From positions 1,182,001 to 1,246,000 of the forward strand of contig NZ_CP014835.1 of assembly GCF_001598035.1 (NCBI RefSeq): 64,000 nucleotides of DNA. Reading direction: 5' to 3'. Of this stretch, positions 9,749 through 20,475 are shown piece by piece (position 1 is the stretch's first letter; the number at the start of each line of letters is the position of its first letter). This DNA comes from Streptococcus halotolerans. GTDB taxonomy: Bacteria > Bacillota > Bacilli > Lactobacillales > Streptococcaceae. Under the pieces are notes generated by a model. That model did no database searches and was not told the origin of the DNA. It saw only the letters and a list, made by a program, of their open reading frames with translations. The translations under genes were made by a program, and so were the position numbers.

Positions 9749-11131
9749 TTGTGTTCGCTGTAATGATTTTTGGATTTGACGATCTAATTCTTTTTTAATA
9801 GCTGGTTCTGGTGCAAACTTTTTCTCCCAACCATCTGGTTTCAGAATTTTATGGGTGCGAGAATCATAGTGAGCTTTACCATCTGGGAATATTTTACCCA
9901 TATTCGCCTCGTGAACAATGTCAAAGAATGGTTTTGGATCAACCCCCATTAAGACAAAGGATCCATAAGTGAAATAAAGAAGATCTGTCAATGCATCCAC
10001 TTCTCCCACTAACGGTGTTTCCGGATGGGGTTTACTCTGTACTTTTTGAGCCGCCTTGTCCACATCTGCATGAAGATTCAAAATAGCTTGGGTAAAATCA
10101 TGATGATCCCCTTGGCTAGCCGCATAGAGAAATTCAACAATCTCTTCTACCTTGAAGTTAGCACGATTGCCACCCTCATTAATATTATAGAGACGAGGGG
10201 TATGGTTAACCGAACCATCCATGAGGAGATGAAAATCCTTAGCTTTATTGAAATTGTCATCACGACTTTTAAATCCTTCTTCAGGATCCAAATGAATTAA
10301 GCCATGGTGTGCCAGAGCTTTTGAAATCCCGTCTCGGTTATTACTATCTGTCGTGTAGTTAGCGATGGACTTAAGCTTATCCTGACCATTCCCCATAGCA
10401 ACGCCAATACCAACTCCTGTGAGCATCTCCATGTCATTCTCTGAATCGCCGAATGCCATGACCTCATCTAGGTCAAAATCAAAAATGTCGCCGATTTTCT
10501 CAATGCCTTTAATTTTAGATTGTCCCTCAGAGATTAAATCAATGGAGTAAGGACTGGAACGCGTGATTGTAATCTGAGGGAACTTATCGCGCAGCTTTTG
10601 ACTTTCCCCTTGCGTTGCAACCAATACAATCTGAAAAACTGGCTCTCTCATTATGGTCTTAAGATAGTCAATGTTTTGAGGTTTAATGCGACGAATAATT
10701 TTTTTGAAACTGTTTTCGACAGTCTTCGTTAATTTTTTAGGCACCAATCGACTGACAATTTGTCCAAAGGTACTGGTCCCCATTTCAATTAATCCCGAGC
10801 CCACTAAACCAGAAGCTGTTCCTAAAGAAATTTCACGTTTTTTATCCCCAGCATAGCGGATAACACGATAAATGAGCGATTTTGGCAACTGATTTTGGTA
10901 AAGAATTTTATCTCGCGTAAAAATATATTGACCATTATAGGTTACCGCAAAATCAAGGCCTAAGTTATCCATAAAAGGTTGCACAAAACCAGGGCCTCGT
11001 CCAGTTGCCACACCGACAAGAATCCCTTGCTCTTTTAAACTTTTAATGGCTAAGACAGTTGCTTTTTCAACGCGCTTACTGTCATTTAATAGGGTGCCAT
11101 CAATATCAAAAAAAACTGCCTTGATTGCCAA
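9746..11131 (-). CDS. Cof-type HAD phosphatase fused to a MazG-like NTP-pyrophosphatase domain
   Basis: 461 residues in two parts. Residues 1-270 are a HAD-IIB (Cof) phosphatase: FFDIDGTL with the nucleophile Asp, ATGRGPGFV, and FGDSENDMEML. From about residue 290 a helical region (LLMDGSVNHTPRLYN, EEIVEFLYAA, GEVDALTDLLYFTYGSFVLMGVD, EANMGKIF) has the acidic helix pattern of the all-alpha NTP pyrophosphohydrolases (PRA-PH/MazG class). Such fusions occur in streptococci. The pairing suggests house-cleaning of nucleotides followed by dephosphorylation; substrates are unknown. Confidence 0.75.
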   Translation of the reverse strand: MAIKAVFFDIDGTLLNDSKRVEKATVLAIKSLKEQGILVGVATGRGPGFVQPFMDNLGLDFAVTYNGQYIFTRDKILYQNQLPKSLIYRVIRYAGDKKREISLGTASGLVGSGLIEMGTSTFGQIVSRLVPKKLTKTVENSFKKIIRRIKPQNIDYLKTIMREPVFQIVLVATQGESQKLRDKFPQITITRSSPYSIDLISEGQSKIKGIEKIGDIFDFDLDEVMAFGDSENDMEMLTGVGIGVAMGNGQDKLKSIANYTTDSNNRDGISKALAHHGLIHLDPEEGFKSRDDNFNKAKDFHLLMDGSVNHTPRLYNINEGGNRANFKVEEIVEFLYAASQGDHHDFTQAILNLHADVDKAAQKVQSKPHPETPLVGEVDALTDLLYFTYGSFVLMGVDPKPFFDIVHEANMGKIFPDGKAHYDSRTHKILKPDGWEKKFAPEPAIKKELDRQIQKSLQRTQ

Positions 11132-11200
11132 CTTGACTCTCCCATTTTCTGAATTATGTTAAAATAAATTATAACATAATTTTGAAAGAAGTCTTTTTTA

Positions 11201-12163
11201 ATGGTAAAAAATATACTCGTTCTCCACACTGGGGGCACTATTTCCATGACTGCTGATGAAATGGGAAATATCAACTCATCTGCAGATAATCCAATGAACC
11301 ACGTTGCTGTTGAACTTGATGATTATAACATCACAACTATCGATATTTTTAACGTTCCTAGTCCTCACATCACTGAAAAACACATGTTTGAACTTTATCG
11401 CAAAATTAAAGAAATCGGTGATCAATTCGACGGCGTTGTCATTACCCATGGTACTGATACTCTAGAAGAAACAGCCTATTTTCTTGATACCATGAATCTT
11501 CCCAACATCCCAATTGTTATTACGGGTGCTATGCGCTCATCCAACGAGCTTGGGAGTGATGGTATTTACAATTACCTTTCTGCCCTTCGAGTTGCAGGAA
11601 ATCCAAAATCAGTTGGAAAGGGAGTCCTTGTGGTTATGAATGATGACATTCATGCCGCTAAGTATGTTACCAAGACTCACACAACCAATGTTTCCACCTT
11701 CCAAACTCCCACTCATGGACCCTTGGGCATTATTATGAAAAATGAAATTCTCTTTTTTCAAATTGCTGAAACACGCGTGCGTTTTGATTTAGATGCCATT
11801 GATGGGACAATCCCTATTATCAAATCCTATGCAGGTATGGGAGATGGTATTCTTAGTTTGCTGAGAGCCAGTCATATTGATGGTATCGTCATTGAAGCGC
11901 TTGGTGCCGGCAACCTACCTCCCGAAGCCGCCGAGTCGCTAACAACATTAGCTAAAGAAGGTTTACCTGTCGTCCTAGTATCTCGGTGTTTCAATGGTAT
12001 CGCTGAGCCTGTCTATGCTTATCGAGGTGGTGGCGTGGATCTGGCTAACAATGGCATCATGTTTGTCAAAGAACTTAATAGCCAAAAAGCCCGCCTTAAA
12101 CTGCTCATTGCTCTCAATGCCCAGCTAAAAGGACAGGCATTGAAAGAATACATCGAAGGGTAA
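11201..12163 (+). CDS. ansA: Type I L-asparaginase
   Basis: 320 residues of the asparaginase/glutaminase family. Both active-site signatures are present: LHTGGTISM with the nucleophilic Thr, and THGTDTLEETAYFLD with the Thr-Asp pair; the later lysine is in GAMRSSNELGSDG. No signal peptide is seen, so it is cytoplasmic. It is divergent from the HAD gene across a 69-base gap with AT-rich promoters. Confidence 0.93.
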   Translation: MVKNILVLHTGGTISMTADEMGNINSSADNPMNHVAVELDDYNITTIDIFNVPSPHITEKHMFELYRKIKEIGDQFDGVVITHGTDTLEETAYFLDTMNLPNIPIVITGAMRSSNELGSDGIYNYLSALRVAGNPKSVGKGVLVVMNDDIHAAKYVTKTHTTNVSTFQTPTHGPLGIIMKNEILFFQIAETRVRFDLDAIDGTIPIIKSYAGMGDGILSLLRASHIDGIVIEALGAGNLPPEAAESLTTLAKEGLPVVLVSRCFNGIAEPVYAYRGGGVDLANNGIMFVKELNSQKARLKLLIALNAQLKGQALKEYIEG

Positions 12164-12269
12164 CAAGCAATACCTTTTGACAAGCTAAAGGCATCGACCC
12201 GTTACACAATAACAGAGACTGAGCAAAAACGCCAATCTCAACCCTTCTTTTTGCAAGACAAGCAATCTA

Positions 12270-12316
12270 AAAAGCATAGAATGACGTTTTTAAAAACGCC
12301 ATTCTATGCTTTTTTC
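12270..12316. terminator. Strong hairpin terminator after asparaginase; rest of 12164-12668 empty
   Basis: AAAGCATAGAATG pairs with CATTCTATGCTTTTTT around an inner CGTTTTT/AAAAACG stem. It can act in both directions. I see no gene or other element in the rest of the gap. Confidence 0.85.
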
Positions 12317-12668
12317 TCTATTTTAACATTTTTGCCCAGGCTCTTTTAACAGTCGATTTTTTTCATAGAAAATTTTCAAACGTCCGTTAATAGAAATGAT
12401 TAGCCACTGCAAGACTGATCCACTAAAATCACCAACTCTAAATTATATTAGACCATAAGAGACAATAGGCAGGATAAAAATACAACCAATAGAAGTATTT
12501 TCTACCATCATGTCACGATAAGCGCAAAGACCTTGAGACCTACTGAAAACGGAAACTAAAAGAGGCTAGTTACTATTAAACGAAGAACTGAGAATAAAAC
12601 TAACTAAAAACATAAGACAATCCAAAAAGAGGACTTTTGAGGATTCTCGTGGTTTTTCATCAATCCCT

Positions 12669-13583
12669 TTAAGGCAAAATATGACCTGCTTTAGTATAAA
12701 TGTCATACCACTCAGGACGTGTCAATTCAATCTTCTCAGCTTCTGCGATACGTTTGATACGATCAGGATTCATCGAACCAACAATGGTCTGAATCTTAGC
12801 AGGATGACGTAAAATCCAGGCCACAATAATCGCTTCATCAGAGACATCGTACTTATCTGCCAAGGCTGTTATAGTATCGTTTAATTCTTTATAATCAGGA
12901 TTTCCTGAGAATAGGCCTTTTGAGAGATCAATCTGGAAAGGAGACCAGGCCTGAATAGTCACCTTATTCAAACGGCAATAGTCAATAATGCCCCCATCTC
13001 GGTCGTTTGCACCTGGCGTTGTCATATTAACTTCAAGACCTGATGAAATCATCGGAGCATGGACTGGTGATAATTGCAACTGATTGACAGCCAAGGGTTC
13101 ATCTAAATAGGATTGTAAGAATTCCATTTGGCTACGATTTTGATTGCTAACACCAAAATAACGGACTTTTCCAGCCATTTTCAATTGCGTAAAGGCTTCC
13201 GCCACTTCTTCAGGTTCCCACAAAGCATCTGGTCGATGGAGCACTAGAAAATCAAGATATTCTGTCTCTAAACGTTTCAAAATACCATCAACGGCTGTTA
13301 GGATATGATCTTTTGAAAAATCAAAGAAGCCTTTGCGAATACCACATTTTGATTGTAATATCACATCTTCACGTTTAACATTAAGATTTTTCATAGCGTT
13401 ACTAAAACGAATTTCAGATTCTCCACCGCCATAAATATCCGCATGATCAAAAAAGTTGATACCACTCTCCAACGAAGCTGACATAACTTTTTCAGCTTCC
13501 TTGACATCAAGAGCGTTCATACGCATAGCACCTAAGGCAATACGTGATCCCTTTACACCTGTTTGTCCAATATCTTGTAACAT
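12669..13583 (-). CDS. Aldo/keto reductase
   Basis: 304-residue AKR TIM barrel of the YdhF-like group. The catalytic set is visible: DHADIYGGGE (Asp and Tyr), KCGIR region (Lys), LVLHRPD (His). The tail QTIVGSMNPDRIKRIAEA is the NADPH-binding AKR signature. It stands alone, bounded by terminators, with AAAGGAG before the start. Substrate unknown. Confidence 0.88.
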   Translation of the reverse strand: MLQDIGQTGVKGSRIALGAMRMNALDVKEAEKVMSASLESGINFFDHADIYGGGESEIRFSNAMKNLNVKREDVILQSKCGIRKGFFDFSKDHILTAVDGILKRLETEYLDFLVLHRPDALWEPEEVAEAFTQLKMAGKVRYFGVSNQNRSQMEFLQSYLDEPLAVNQLQLSPVHAPMISSGLEVNMTTPGANDRDGGIIDYCRLNKVTIQAWSPFQIDLSKGLFSGNPDYKELNDTITALADKYDVSDEAIIVAWILRHPAKIQTIVGSMNPDRIKRIAEAEKIELTRPEWYDIYTKAGHILP

Positions 13584-13701
13584 AGCTACTCCTTTAAAAG
13601 ACTATTTTATTTTAAGAAAAGTATAGCATTTTTTAGATAGATTTTCATTAGGAAAAATAAGAAAAATCAACTTTAATCGTTTCAAAAAGGCCAAACAGAA
13701 T

Positions 13702-13716
13702 TTGAAAGCGATTCAA
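13702..13716. promoter_or_regulatory. Possible CcpA cre site upstream of the 5'-nucleotidase gene
   Basis: TTGAAAGCGATTCAA resembles the Gram-positive cre consensus with one or two mismatches on the right half. It lies about 70 bases before a TTGAAT/TAAACT promoter candidate (13774-13802, 17-base spacer). Confidence 0.35.
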
Positions 13717-13849
13717 ATGCGTTTGATTTTTTGCTTTTTTTTTAAAAAATTCGCTTTTTCTTTAAAAACCATCTTGAATTTTTACAATTGACATAGTAAA
13801 CTAACTATGGACACATTTTTAACATTTTCACTAATTAAGGAGTTAGGTT

Positions 13850-15895
13850 ATGATGAAAAAGAAAGTTGCTTTAAAGAGTAGTATTTTGGCTGTTGTAGCT
13901 GGCTTTGGGCTTATGGCCGGTAGCGTTTATGCCGATCAAGGAGCGATTCAAATTTTAGGAGTCAATGATTTCCATGGGGCTCTAGATACAACCGGATCTG
14001 CCTACATGCCTGATGGCAAAGTTTCTAATGCTGGTACAGCGGCTCAATTAGACGCTTATATGGATGATGCTGAAAAAGAATTTACTGCTGAAAACCCCGA
14101 TTCTACATCACTTCGTGTCCAAGCTGGTGATATGGTAGGGGCTAGTCCTGCCAATTCTGGATTACTTCAAGACGAACCAACCATTAAAGCCTTCAATAAA
14201 ATGGGATTTGACTATGGAACAATCGGTAATCACGAATTTGATGAAGGTTTAGATGAGTTTCATCGCATCACAACAGGTAAAGCACCTTCTGCTGATGCCG
14301 GCTTTAATGATATTGTCTATGATTACGAACATGTTCGCGCAACACAGGAAACTGTCATTGCCAATGTTATTGACAAAACAACCGGCGAGATTCCACATAA
14401 CTGGAAGCCATATGCTATCCGAGAAGTGCCAATCAATGACAAAATTGTTAAAGTTGGTTTCATCGGTATTGTGACGAAAGAAATCCCTAACCTAGTATTA
14501 CGCCAAAATTATGAACAGTATGAATTCTTAGATGAAGCTGAAACCATAGCTGCTTATGCTCTAGAATTGCAGAAAAAAGGGGTAAAAGCTATTGTTGTTC
14601 TTGCCCACATCCCAGCTGTCAATAAAGGAGAAGCTGTTGAGGATGAAGCAGCAGATATTATGAAACGTGTTTCTGAGATTTTCCCAGAACACAGTGTTGA
14701 CATCCTATTTGCAGGCCACAATCACCAGTATACAAACGGCGTTGTTGGCAATACTCGCATCGTTCAAGCTTTATCACAAGGTAAGGCCTACGCTGATGTA
14801 CGTGGTGTCCTTGACACTGATACACAAGATTTTGTCGCTGTCCCAAATGCTGAAGTCATTGCGGTTGCTCCTGGTGTCAAAACTGGTAGTGAAGATATCC
14901 AGGCTATCGTTGACGAAGCCAATGCTATCGTAAAACAAGTAACCGATGCTAAAATCGGTACCGCTGCTACTTCAGAATTGATTAGTCGTGATGTCAATGA
15001 ATTCAAAGAAAGTCCCGTTGGAAACCTTGTCACAACTGCTCAACTAGCCATTGCTAATCAAGAGTCGGAAACTCCAGTAGACTTTGCGATGACTAATAAC
15101 GGTGGTATCCGTTCAGACCTACTAGTTGCTGAAGATGGAACCATTACCTGGGGAGCAGCACAAGCCGTGCAACCTTTCGGTAATATCCTTCAAATTGTCC
15201 AAATGACTGGTGAAGACATTTACAAAGTTCTTAATGAACAATACGACGAAAAACAAAAATATTTCCTTCAAATGTCTGGTCTTAAATACACCTTTACTGA
15301 TAACCCTGAAGGTGGGGAAGAAACACCATATAAAGTGGTTAAAGCCTATAAATCTAATGGTGAAGAGATTGATCCAAAGAAAACTTACACCTTAGTGATC
15401 AATGACTTCCTCTTTGGTGGTGGTGACGGCTTTGCAAGCTTCCGAAATGCAAAATTAATTGGAGCTATCAATCCTGATACCGAAACCTTTATCAGATACA
15501 TTCAACAGCAAGAAGCTAAAGGTGAGAAAATTACAACAGGTATCGGAAATGTTAAAACCTACTTAGCTGAAGTTCCTGATGATGCGGTTGATTCAAACGA
15601 CACAACAACAGGACCTAATACTCCAAACAACCCTTCTACTTCAACAACTCAAACAACTGACTTACCTGGTAATGGAAAAATGATTAACCAATCACCAGCT
15701 TCCCATAGTATCCAAAACAAAGCAATCGTCTTAACACTTGGGAATAAAAAAGCCGCAGCCAAATCAGAAAATCATTATGAAAGTAAAGAAGTCAGTCTTC
15801 CAGAAACTGGCGAAAATACTTCTGCAAGCTTTATCCTAGCTGGAATCAGCATTTTGGGAATGGCTGGACTAGTTGTTAAACGCAAAAATAATTAG
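13850..15895 (+). CDS. nudP: Cell-wall-anchored 5'-nucleotidase (S5nA/NudP-like)
   Basis: 681-residue surface enzyme. Residues 1-28 are a signal peptide (KKK, then a hydrophobic core ending VYA). The metallophosphatase domain has GVNDFHGAL, GNHEFDEG and AGHNHQYT metal-binding motifs. The C-terminal 5'-nucleotidase domain has NNGGIRSDL and GGGDGFASF. A Ser/Thr-rich linker leads to LPETG (about residue 650), a membrane span and a KRKNN tail for sortase A. Homologues in pathogenic streptococci release adenosine from AMP and help immune evasion. An AAGGAG site precedes two adjacent ATGs. Confidence 0.93.
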   Translation: MMKKKVALKSSILAVVAGFGLMAGSVYADQGAIQILGVNDFHGALDTTGSAYMPDGKVSNAGTAAQLDAYMDDAEKEFTAENPDSTSLRVQAGDMVGASPANSGLLQDEPTIKAFNKMGFDYGTIGNHEFDEGLDEFHRITTGKAPSADAGFNDIVYDYEHVRATQETVIANVIDKTTGEIPHNWKPYAIREVPINDKIVKVGFIGIVTKEIPNLVLRQNYEQYEFLDEAETIAAYALELQKKGVKAIVVLAHIPAVNKGEAVEDEAADIMKRVSEIFPEHSVDILFAGHNHQYTNGVVGNTRIVQALSQGKAYADVRGVLDTDTQDFVAVPNAEVIAVAPGVKTGSEDIQAIVDEANAIVKQVTDAKIGTAATSELISRDVNEFKESPVGNLVTTAQLAIANQESETPVDFAMTNNGGIRSDLLVAEDGTITWGAAQAVQPFGNILQIVQMTGEDIYKVLNEQYDEKQKYFLQMSGLKYTFTDNPEGGEETPYKVVKAYKSNGEEIDPKKTYTLVINDFLFGGGDGFASFRNAKLIGAINPDTETFIRYIQQQEAKGEKITTGIGNVKTYLAEVPDDAVDSNDTTTGPNTPNNPSTSTTQTTDLPGNGKMINQSPASHSIQNKAIVLTLGNKKAAAKSENHYESKEVSLPETGENTSASFILAGISILGMAGLVVKRKNN

Positions 15896-15920
15896 ACTAT
15901 TGATTTAGTCCCATCAAAAT

Positions 15921-15956
15921 ACTCCTCCTTAATGATTTAAGGAGGAGTATTTTTCT
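15921..15956. terminator. Terminator between the nucleotidase gene and copY
   Basis: A perfect ACTCCTCCTTAA/TTAAGGAGGAGT stem with a short loop, T-rich on the right. Two convergent genes share it. Confidence 0.85.
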
Positions 15957-15957
15957 C

Positions 15958-16386
15958 TTATTCATCACGATGGCAAGAACATTGGCCGGGAAGGCATTGA
16001 CAAACAACCTTATCTACCGCTTCAGATTTTTTAGCGTCCAGCAATTTCTCAAGATCTGCGATATCTCGCGAAGTCATCGGTGTATCCAGTAATAACTTTT
16101 CAATTAGCAACTTATGATTCGTAACACAAATTTTAGCAAAGGTATCTGAGACACTAGTCCATTGACCCATCTCTTGGGAAATCAAGGCTCTGTACCAAAA
16201 ACGACGGCCCTCACGACGACTAGCTAACAACTCTTTTTCAACCAACCGGGTTATCATTGTCTTTATAGTTGAATCCGACCAATCATGATTCTGTTGCAAA
16301 ACATCAATAATAAAAGCACTCGTGGCTTCCTTAGATGCCCAAACAACCTTCATAACCTCCCATTCAGCATTTGAAATCTGTGACAT
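15958..16386 (-). CDS. copY: Copper-responsive repressor CopY
   Basis: 142 residues of the BlaI/MecI/CopY winged-helix family (AEWEVMKVVWA, then DSTIKTMITRLVEKELL as recognition helix). The C-terminus has CQCLPGQCSC, the CxCx4CxC site that binds Cu(I) or Zn(II), so it should sense copper. A GACAATTGTA operator lies just upstream. The usual downstream copA and copZ are missing: the next sequence is the terminator of the nucleotidase gene. Confidence 0.92.
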   Translation of the reverse strand: MSQISNAEWEVMKVVWASKEATSAFIIDVLQQNHDWSDSTIKTMITRLVEKELLASRREGRRFWYRALISQEMGQWTSVSDTFAKICVTNHKLLIEKLLLDTPMTSRDIADLEKLLDAKKSEAVDKVVCQCLPGQCSCHRDE

Positions 16387-16401
16387 GATAATCTCCTTGT
16401 T

Positions 16402-16411
16402 GACAATTGTA
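16402..16411. promoter_or_regulatory. CopY operator (cop box)
   Basis: GACAATTGTA matches the established cop box KACANNTGTA exactly and lies 15 bases upstream of copY. Autoregulation is expected. Confidence 0.8.
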
Positions 16412-16498
16412 AATAAATTTTACCTTATCTATTTTTTAGTGTCAAATTCCAGACACTAAGTCATTTAATACCGTGAACCAAGCACCTTGATGGTATAA

Positions 16499-16729
16499 TC
16501 AACTGAAACAAGAACAGGACAAAAATGTCTCAATAAAAGTATGGCTATTTGACAATACTTTTCTGAGGTGTTTTTTAATGTAAGCCCACGTTTTCTCGAT
16601 GGGAGTGTACTCAGGTGAGTACGAAGGAAGGGGTAAAACTCTATGCCCCTGCTCTTTAGACAAGACCTTTAATCTGCTCATTCTATGAAACGTTTCATTG
16701 TCCATAATGATAACTAATGGCGTCTCCAA
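16499..16729 (-). pseudogene. IS630-family transposase C-terminal fragment
   Basis: About 76 residues of a DDE_3 transposase end: VIIMDNETFHR with a catalytic Asp, LPSYSPEYTPIEKTWAYIKKHLR with the catalytic Glu region, typical of IS630-Spn1-like elements. The N-terminal two thirds are absent and sequence to about 16,920 is non-coding debris. It sits where copA/copZ would be expected near copY, though upstream of it. Not functional. Confidence 0.82.
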
Positions 16730-16929
16730 AACGAGGAGTAAGAATTTTTGGAACTAAGCTTCGAAAAGATCACTAGTCATAGTATCTTTATAAGTCATTT
16801 TACTATAAAACCCAATCCTTAAAATCGTTCTTTCAAATCACCTGAGGTAGACAAATACTTTTTGGACCTGTGTGACTCTCTCAATTTTTGAAAGTCAAAA
16901 TAAAAAGGTCCAATGGACCTTTCAGAATG

Positions 16930-17283
16930 CTAATGATCTTTACGGTCTAAATGACGTAACAATTCGTCAATTTTATTGCCGTATTCAATCGACTCATCTT
17001 TTTCAAAAGATAAATCAGGAATTTTGTACATGTGTAAGTTTTTACCTAGTTCACGTTTGATAGTTCCTGTGGCTTTTTCTAAACCAATTTGAGCTTTTTG
17101 ATTATCAGAAGCCAGTTCACTGTGGATTGTATAGTAAACTTTCGCCATTGATAAATCACCCAACATTTGAACATCCGTGATAGTAACATCCTGAACACGA
17201 GGGTCACGAACCTTGAGACGCAAGATTTCATTGACTTCGCGTTTGATTTCCATCCCAACGCGATCGACACGATGATTTGCCAT
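16930..17283 (-). CDS. rbfA: 30S ribosome-binding factor RbfA
   Basis: 117-residue KH-like factor for late 16S rRNA processing and cold adaptation. [18 protein letters not shown] at the N-terminus, the [24 protein letters not shown] strand region and the [21 protein letters not shown] end are the family hallmarks. Last gene of the nusA-infB cluster, separated from infB by about 310 bases with a terminator. Confidence 0.95.
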   Translation of the reverse strand: MANHRVDRVGMEIKREVNEILRLKVRDPRVQDVTITDVQMLGDLSMAKVYYTIHSELASDNQKAQIGLEKATGTIKRELGKNLHMYKIPDLSFEKDESIEYGNKIDELLRHLDRKDH

Positions 17284-17541
17284 AATATGATACCCACTCC
17301 ATCAAAGGAGCTATTCTAGATAGCTACAAGACTGAAACTATAATTGTGACAACCTCGGCTAGCTTTTGAAATAGTTCCTAAAAGAGAGCCCTTCCTTTCA
17401 TTTTATTTAGTAAGCCTTCATGAAAAACAAAAACTGATTAACCACGTCTGACCACAATTAGTTTCAAACATAGAAACGATTGTCTTGTTTTTCGGTGAGC
17501 ATTTAATAGATTATAATGGTTCGGAGTCAACTATTTTCAAG

Positions 17542-17573
17542 AAAAGCTAGGCTACTCACCTAGCTTTTTTATG
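17542..17573. terminator. Hairpin between infB and rbfA; rest of 17284-17592 empty
   Basis: AAAAGCTAGG pairs with CCTAGCTTTTTT. On the minus strand it follows infB closely, so rbfA may need its own promoter; TATAAT-like sequences occur at 17510-17517. No other element is seen in this gap. Confidence 0.7.
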
Positions 17574-17592
17574 ATCTATTCACAAAGATAGC

Positions 17593-20457
17593 TTATTTTC
17601 TAGCAATTTCTTCCATGATATAAGCTTCGATGGTATCATCAACTTTAAGATCGTTGAAGTTTTCAATCATGAGACCACCCTCTTGAGCATTTCCAACTTC
17701 TTTAACATCATCTTTATAGTGTTTCAAACTAGCTAATTTACCATCAAAGATAACAACACCGTCACGGATGACACGCGCGCTTGAGTCACGTGTAATTTTA
17801 CCGCTGATGACCATGAATCCACCGATAGTACCAACTTTAGAAACTTTGAAGGTTTCACGGATAATGGCTTCACCAAGAACTTTTTCTTGATATTCAGGAT
17901 CCAGTTTACCTTTCATCGCTTCTTCAACTTCCTCGATGACCTTATAGATAATGCTATGAAGGCGAATTTCAACTTCATCTGTATCAGCCTGTTGACGTGC
18001 TTGAGGTGTCGGACGAACGTTAAAACCAATGATAACAGCGTTAGAAGCTTCTGCTAGGGTGATATCTGATTCGTTAATGGCACCAACTGCTGAGTGAACC
18101 ACATTAACACGAACACCCTCTACTTCAATTTTAAGAAGTGATGCTGCCAAGGCCTCAACAGAACCTTGAACGTCAGCCTTGATAATAACATTAACAGTCT
18201 TAACCTCTCCCGCTTTAAGAGTATCAAAGAGGTTTTCGAGACTAACACGTTGTGTGTTTTGACGTTGTTTCATAAGAGCTCGCTTAGCCCGTTCTTCACC
18301 AGCTGCACGAGCGGCTTTTTCATCAGCGTAAACGGCAAAATGATCGCCAGCCATAGGCGTTTCGTTCAAACCAGTAATAGAAACTGGTGTTGATGGCGCA
18401 GCTGTTTTAACACGACGACCAAGATCATTGACCATCGCACGAACACGACCGAAGGTGTTACCAACGACGATTGGGTCTTGAACATTAAGAGTCCCTTGTT
18501 GAACGAGAAGGGTCGCAACCGCACCTTTACCTTTATCAAGACGAGCTTCGATTACAGTACCAATGGCACGAACAGTTGGGTCGGCTTTTAACTCTTCCAT
18601 TTCTGCGACAAGGAGAACTGTTTCAAGTAATTCATCGATATTTTGACCGAATTTCGCTGAAATTTCCACAAACTCAGAGTCACCACCCCAAGCTGTTGAA
18701 ATTACTCCATGTTCAGCCAATTCACCAATAACCCGTTCAGGGTTGGCCCCTGGTTTATCAATCTTGTTAATCGCAACAATGATTGGAACACCTGCAGCTT
18801 TCGAGTGATTAATCGCCTCAATAGTCTGAGGCATAACACCATCGTCTGCGGCCACAATTAAGATAGTCACATCAGTTACGGAAGCTCCACGTGCACGCAT
18901 AGAAGTAAAGGCTGCGTGTCCTGGTGTATCCAAGAAGGTAATTTTTTTACCGCTGGTTTCAATTTGATAAGCACCGATATGCTGAGTGATACCACCAGCT
19001 TCTCCAGTCGCCACACGTGAATTACGTAGGGTATCGAGAAGAGTTGTTTTACCGTGGTCAACGTGACCCATGATCGTAACAACTGGTGCACGTTCTACTA
19101 ATTCATCAGCGTTTAAGTAGTCTTCATCTGCAAAGAAACGTTCGATGTCTGCATCATCCACTTCAATCTTAGCATGAGCTTCAATACCATAATCAACCAT
19201 CAAAAGTTCAATGGTATCACCATCCAGTGATTGGTTTTGTGTTGCCATAACACCCATCATAAAGAGTTTTTTGACAATTTCAGCAGGCTCACGTTTAATA
19301 CGTTTTGCAATTTCAGCAACCGTCATTCCTTCAGTATATTCGAATTCCTTAGGTAATTCATGGAATTTACGCTCTGTTACTGGTTTTGGAGCATTATTAC
19401 CATTACGGTTGTTTTTACCTTTTTTATTGTGTTTATTTTTGTTCCAGTTACTATTTCTTTGATTTCTCACTTGGTTTTGATTCGTCCGATTTTTCTTATT
19501 TTTACTTTGCTTAGGACCATCTTCATGCTGACTTGAATAATCACGCGATTTATCAAGACGACCCTGTTTTTTACGACGGTTGTCTGATTGAGTAGAAGCT
19601 ACTTGTGCTGGAGTAACCGCCACCTTAGGCTGAATAGAATCTGCAGCTAGACGAGCAGTTTCTTTCGCCTTTTGTTCTTTTTCAGCCTCAGCTTGTTTTG
19701 CTTTGCGGGCTTGTTCTTGGGCGATTTGAGCCTGACGCTTCGCTTCCTCTTGTTCACGGAAACGCGATTCACTTTGGCGCGAATACTCAGCATTTTGTTC
19801 TGCTTTTAGAGCGGCAGCACGTGCTTTGAAATCTATTTTTGGTCCAGGTTGTTGCTGACGATTTTGTTGGCGATTATGACTGAAGCGATTGTCCCGGTCG
19901 CGATCATTACGATTTGACTGTTCGAAACGACGGTTATTATTGGAACGATTGTCTTGCTGACGACCACCATTATGCTGGCCTTGTTGGCTACGATTGTCCC
20001 GTCGGCGATCATTTGATCGATTATCACGACGGCTTTGACTGTTCCCATTACGATTGTCTCGATTACCGCCATTAGCACGACGCTCTGCTTCAGCCTTGGC
20101 TTTAGCTTCACGCTCTGCTTTAAAGTTACGACTTTGTGGACGTGATTTTGCAACAGTTGGTTTTGCAGTTACAGACTTTTGATTAGGTTCTTCAACCTTT
20201 GAAGCCGTTTCTTTTGCCTTTTCACCTACCGACGACTGGCTAGCTTCCTGAGATTTCGGTGTGCTTGACACTTTCTTCTCAGTTGCTTTTAGTGCTGCCT
20301 TACCTTTAAAAGCAGCTGTAAGGCGTTCAGCGTCACTTGCTTCAACACTTGACGCATGACTTTTAACTGCCAATCCTAATTCTTGAGCCTTGGCCACAAC
20401 TTCCTTACTTGCGACACCGACTTCTTTCGCAATTTCATATAAGCGTTTTTTTGACAC
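17593..20457 (-). CDS. infB: Translation initiation factor IF-2
   Basis: 954-residue GTPase that places initiator tRNA on the 30S subunit. The N-terminal 380 residues are low-complexity, rich in Arg, Asn, Gln and Lys. The G domain has [15 protein letters not shown] (G1), [25 protein letters not shown] (G3) and NKIDK (G4). Domains II to IV follow in normal order. It is in the nusA operon directly after ylxQ. Confidence 0.98.
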   Translation of the reverse strand: MSKKRLYEIAKEVGVASKEVVAKAQELGLAVKSHASSVEASDAERLTAAFKGKAALKATEKKVSSTPKSQEASQSSVGEKAKETASKVEEPNQKSVTAKPTVAKSRPQSRNFKAEREAKAKAEAERRANGGNRDNRNGNSQSRRDNRSNDRRRDNRSQQGQHNGGRQQDNRSNNNRRFEQSNRNDRDRDNRFSHNRQQNRQQQPGPKIDFKARAAALKAEQNAEYSRQSESRFREQEEAKRQAQIAQEQARKAKQAEAEKEQKAKETARLAADSIQPKVAVTPAQVASTQSDNRRKKQGRLDKSRDYSSQHEDGPKQSKNKKNRTNQNQVRNQRNSNWNKNKHNKKGKNNRNGNNAPKPVTERKFHELPKEFEYTEGMTVAEIAKRIKREPAEIVKKLFMMGVMATQNQSLDGDTIELLMVDYGIEAHAKIEVDDADIERFFADEDYLNADELVERAPVVTIMGHVDHGKTTLLDTLRNSRVATGEAGGITQHIGAYQIETSGKKITFLDTPGHAAFTSMRARGASVTDVTILIVAADDGVMPQTIEAINHSKAAGVPIIVAINKIDKPGANPERVIGELAEHGVISTAWGGDSEFVEISAKFGQNIDELLETVLLVAEMEELKADPTVRAIGTVIEARLDKGKGAVATLLVQQGTLNVQDPIVVGNTFGRVRAMVNDLGRRVKTAAPSTPVSITGLNETPMAGDHFAVYADEKAARAAGEERAKRALMKQRQNTQRVSLENLFDTLKAGEVKTVNVIIKADVQGSVEALAASLLKIEVEGVRVNVVHSAVGAINESDITLAEASNAVIIGFNVRPTPQARQQADTDEVEIRLHSIIYKVIEEVEEAMKGKLDPEYQEKVLGEAIIRETFKVSKVGTIGGFMVISGKITRDSSARVIRDGVVIFDGKLASLKHYKDDVKEVGNAQEGGLMIENFNDLKVDDTIEAYIMEEIARK

Positions 20458-20475
20458 GTGATGTCCTCCTATTCT

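Noticed and set aside
16438..16462. AGTGTC/GACACT inverted repeat near copY as a second cop box
   Set aside because: It does not fit KACANNTGTA and may instead belong to the IS debris.
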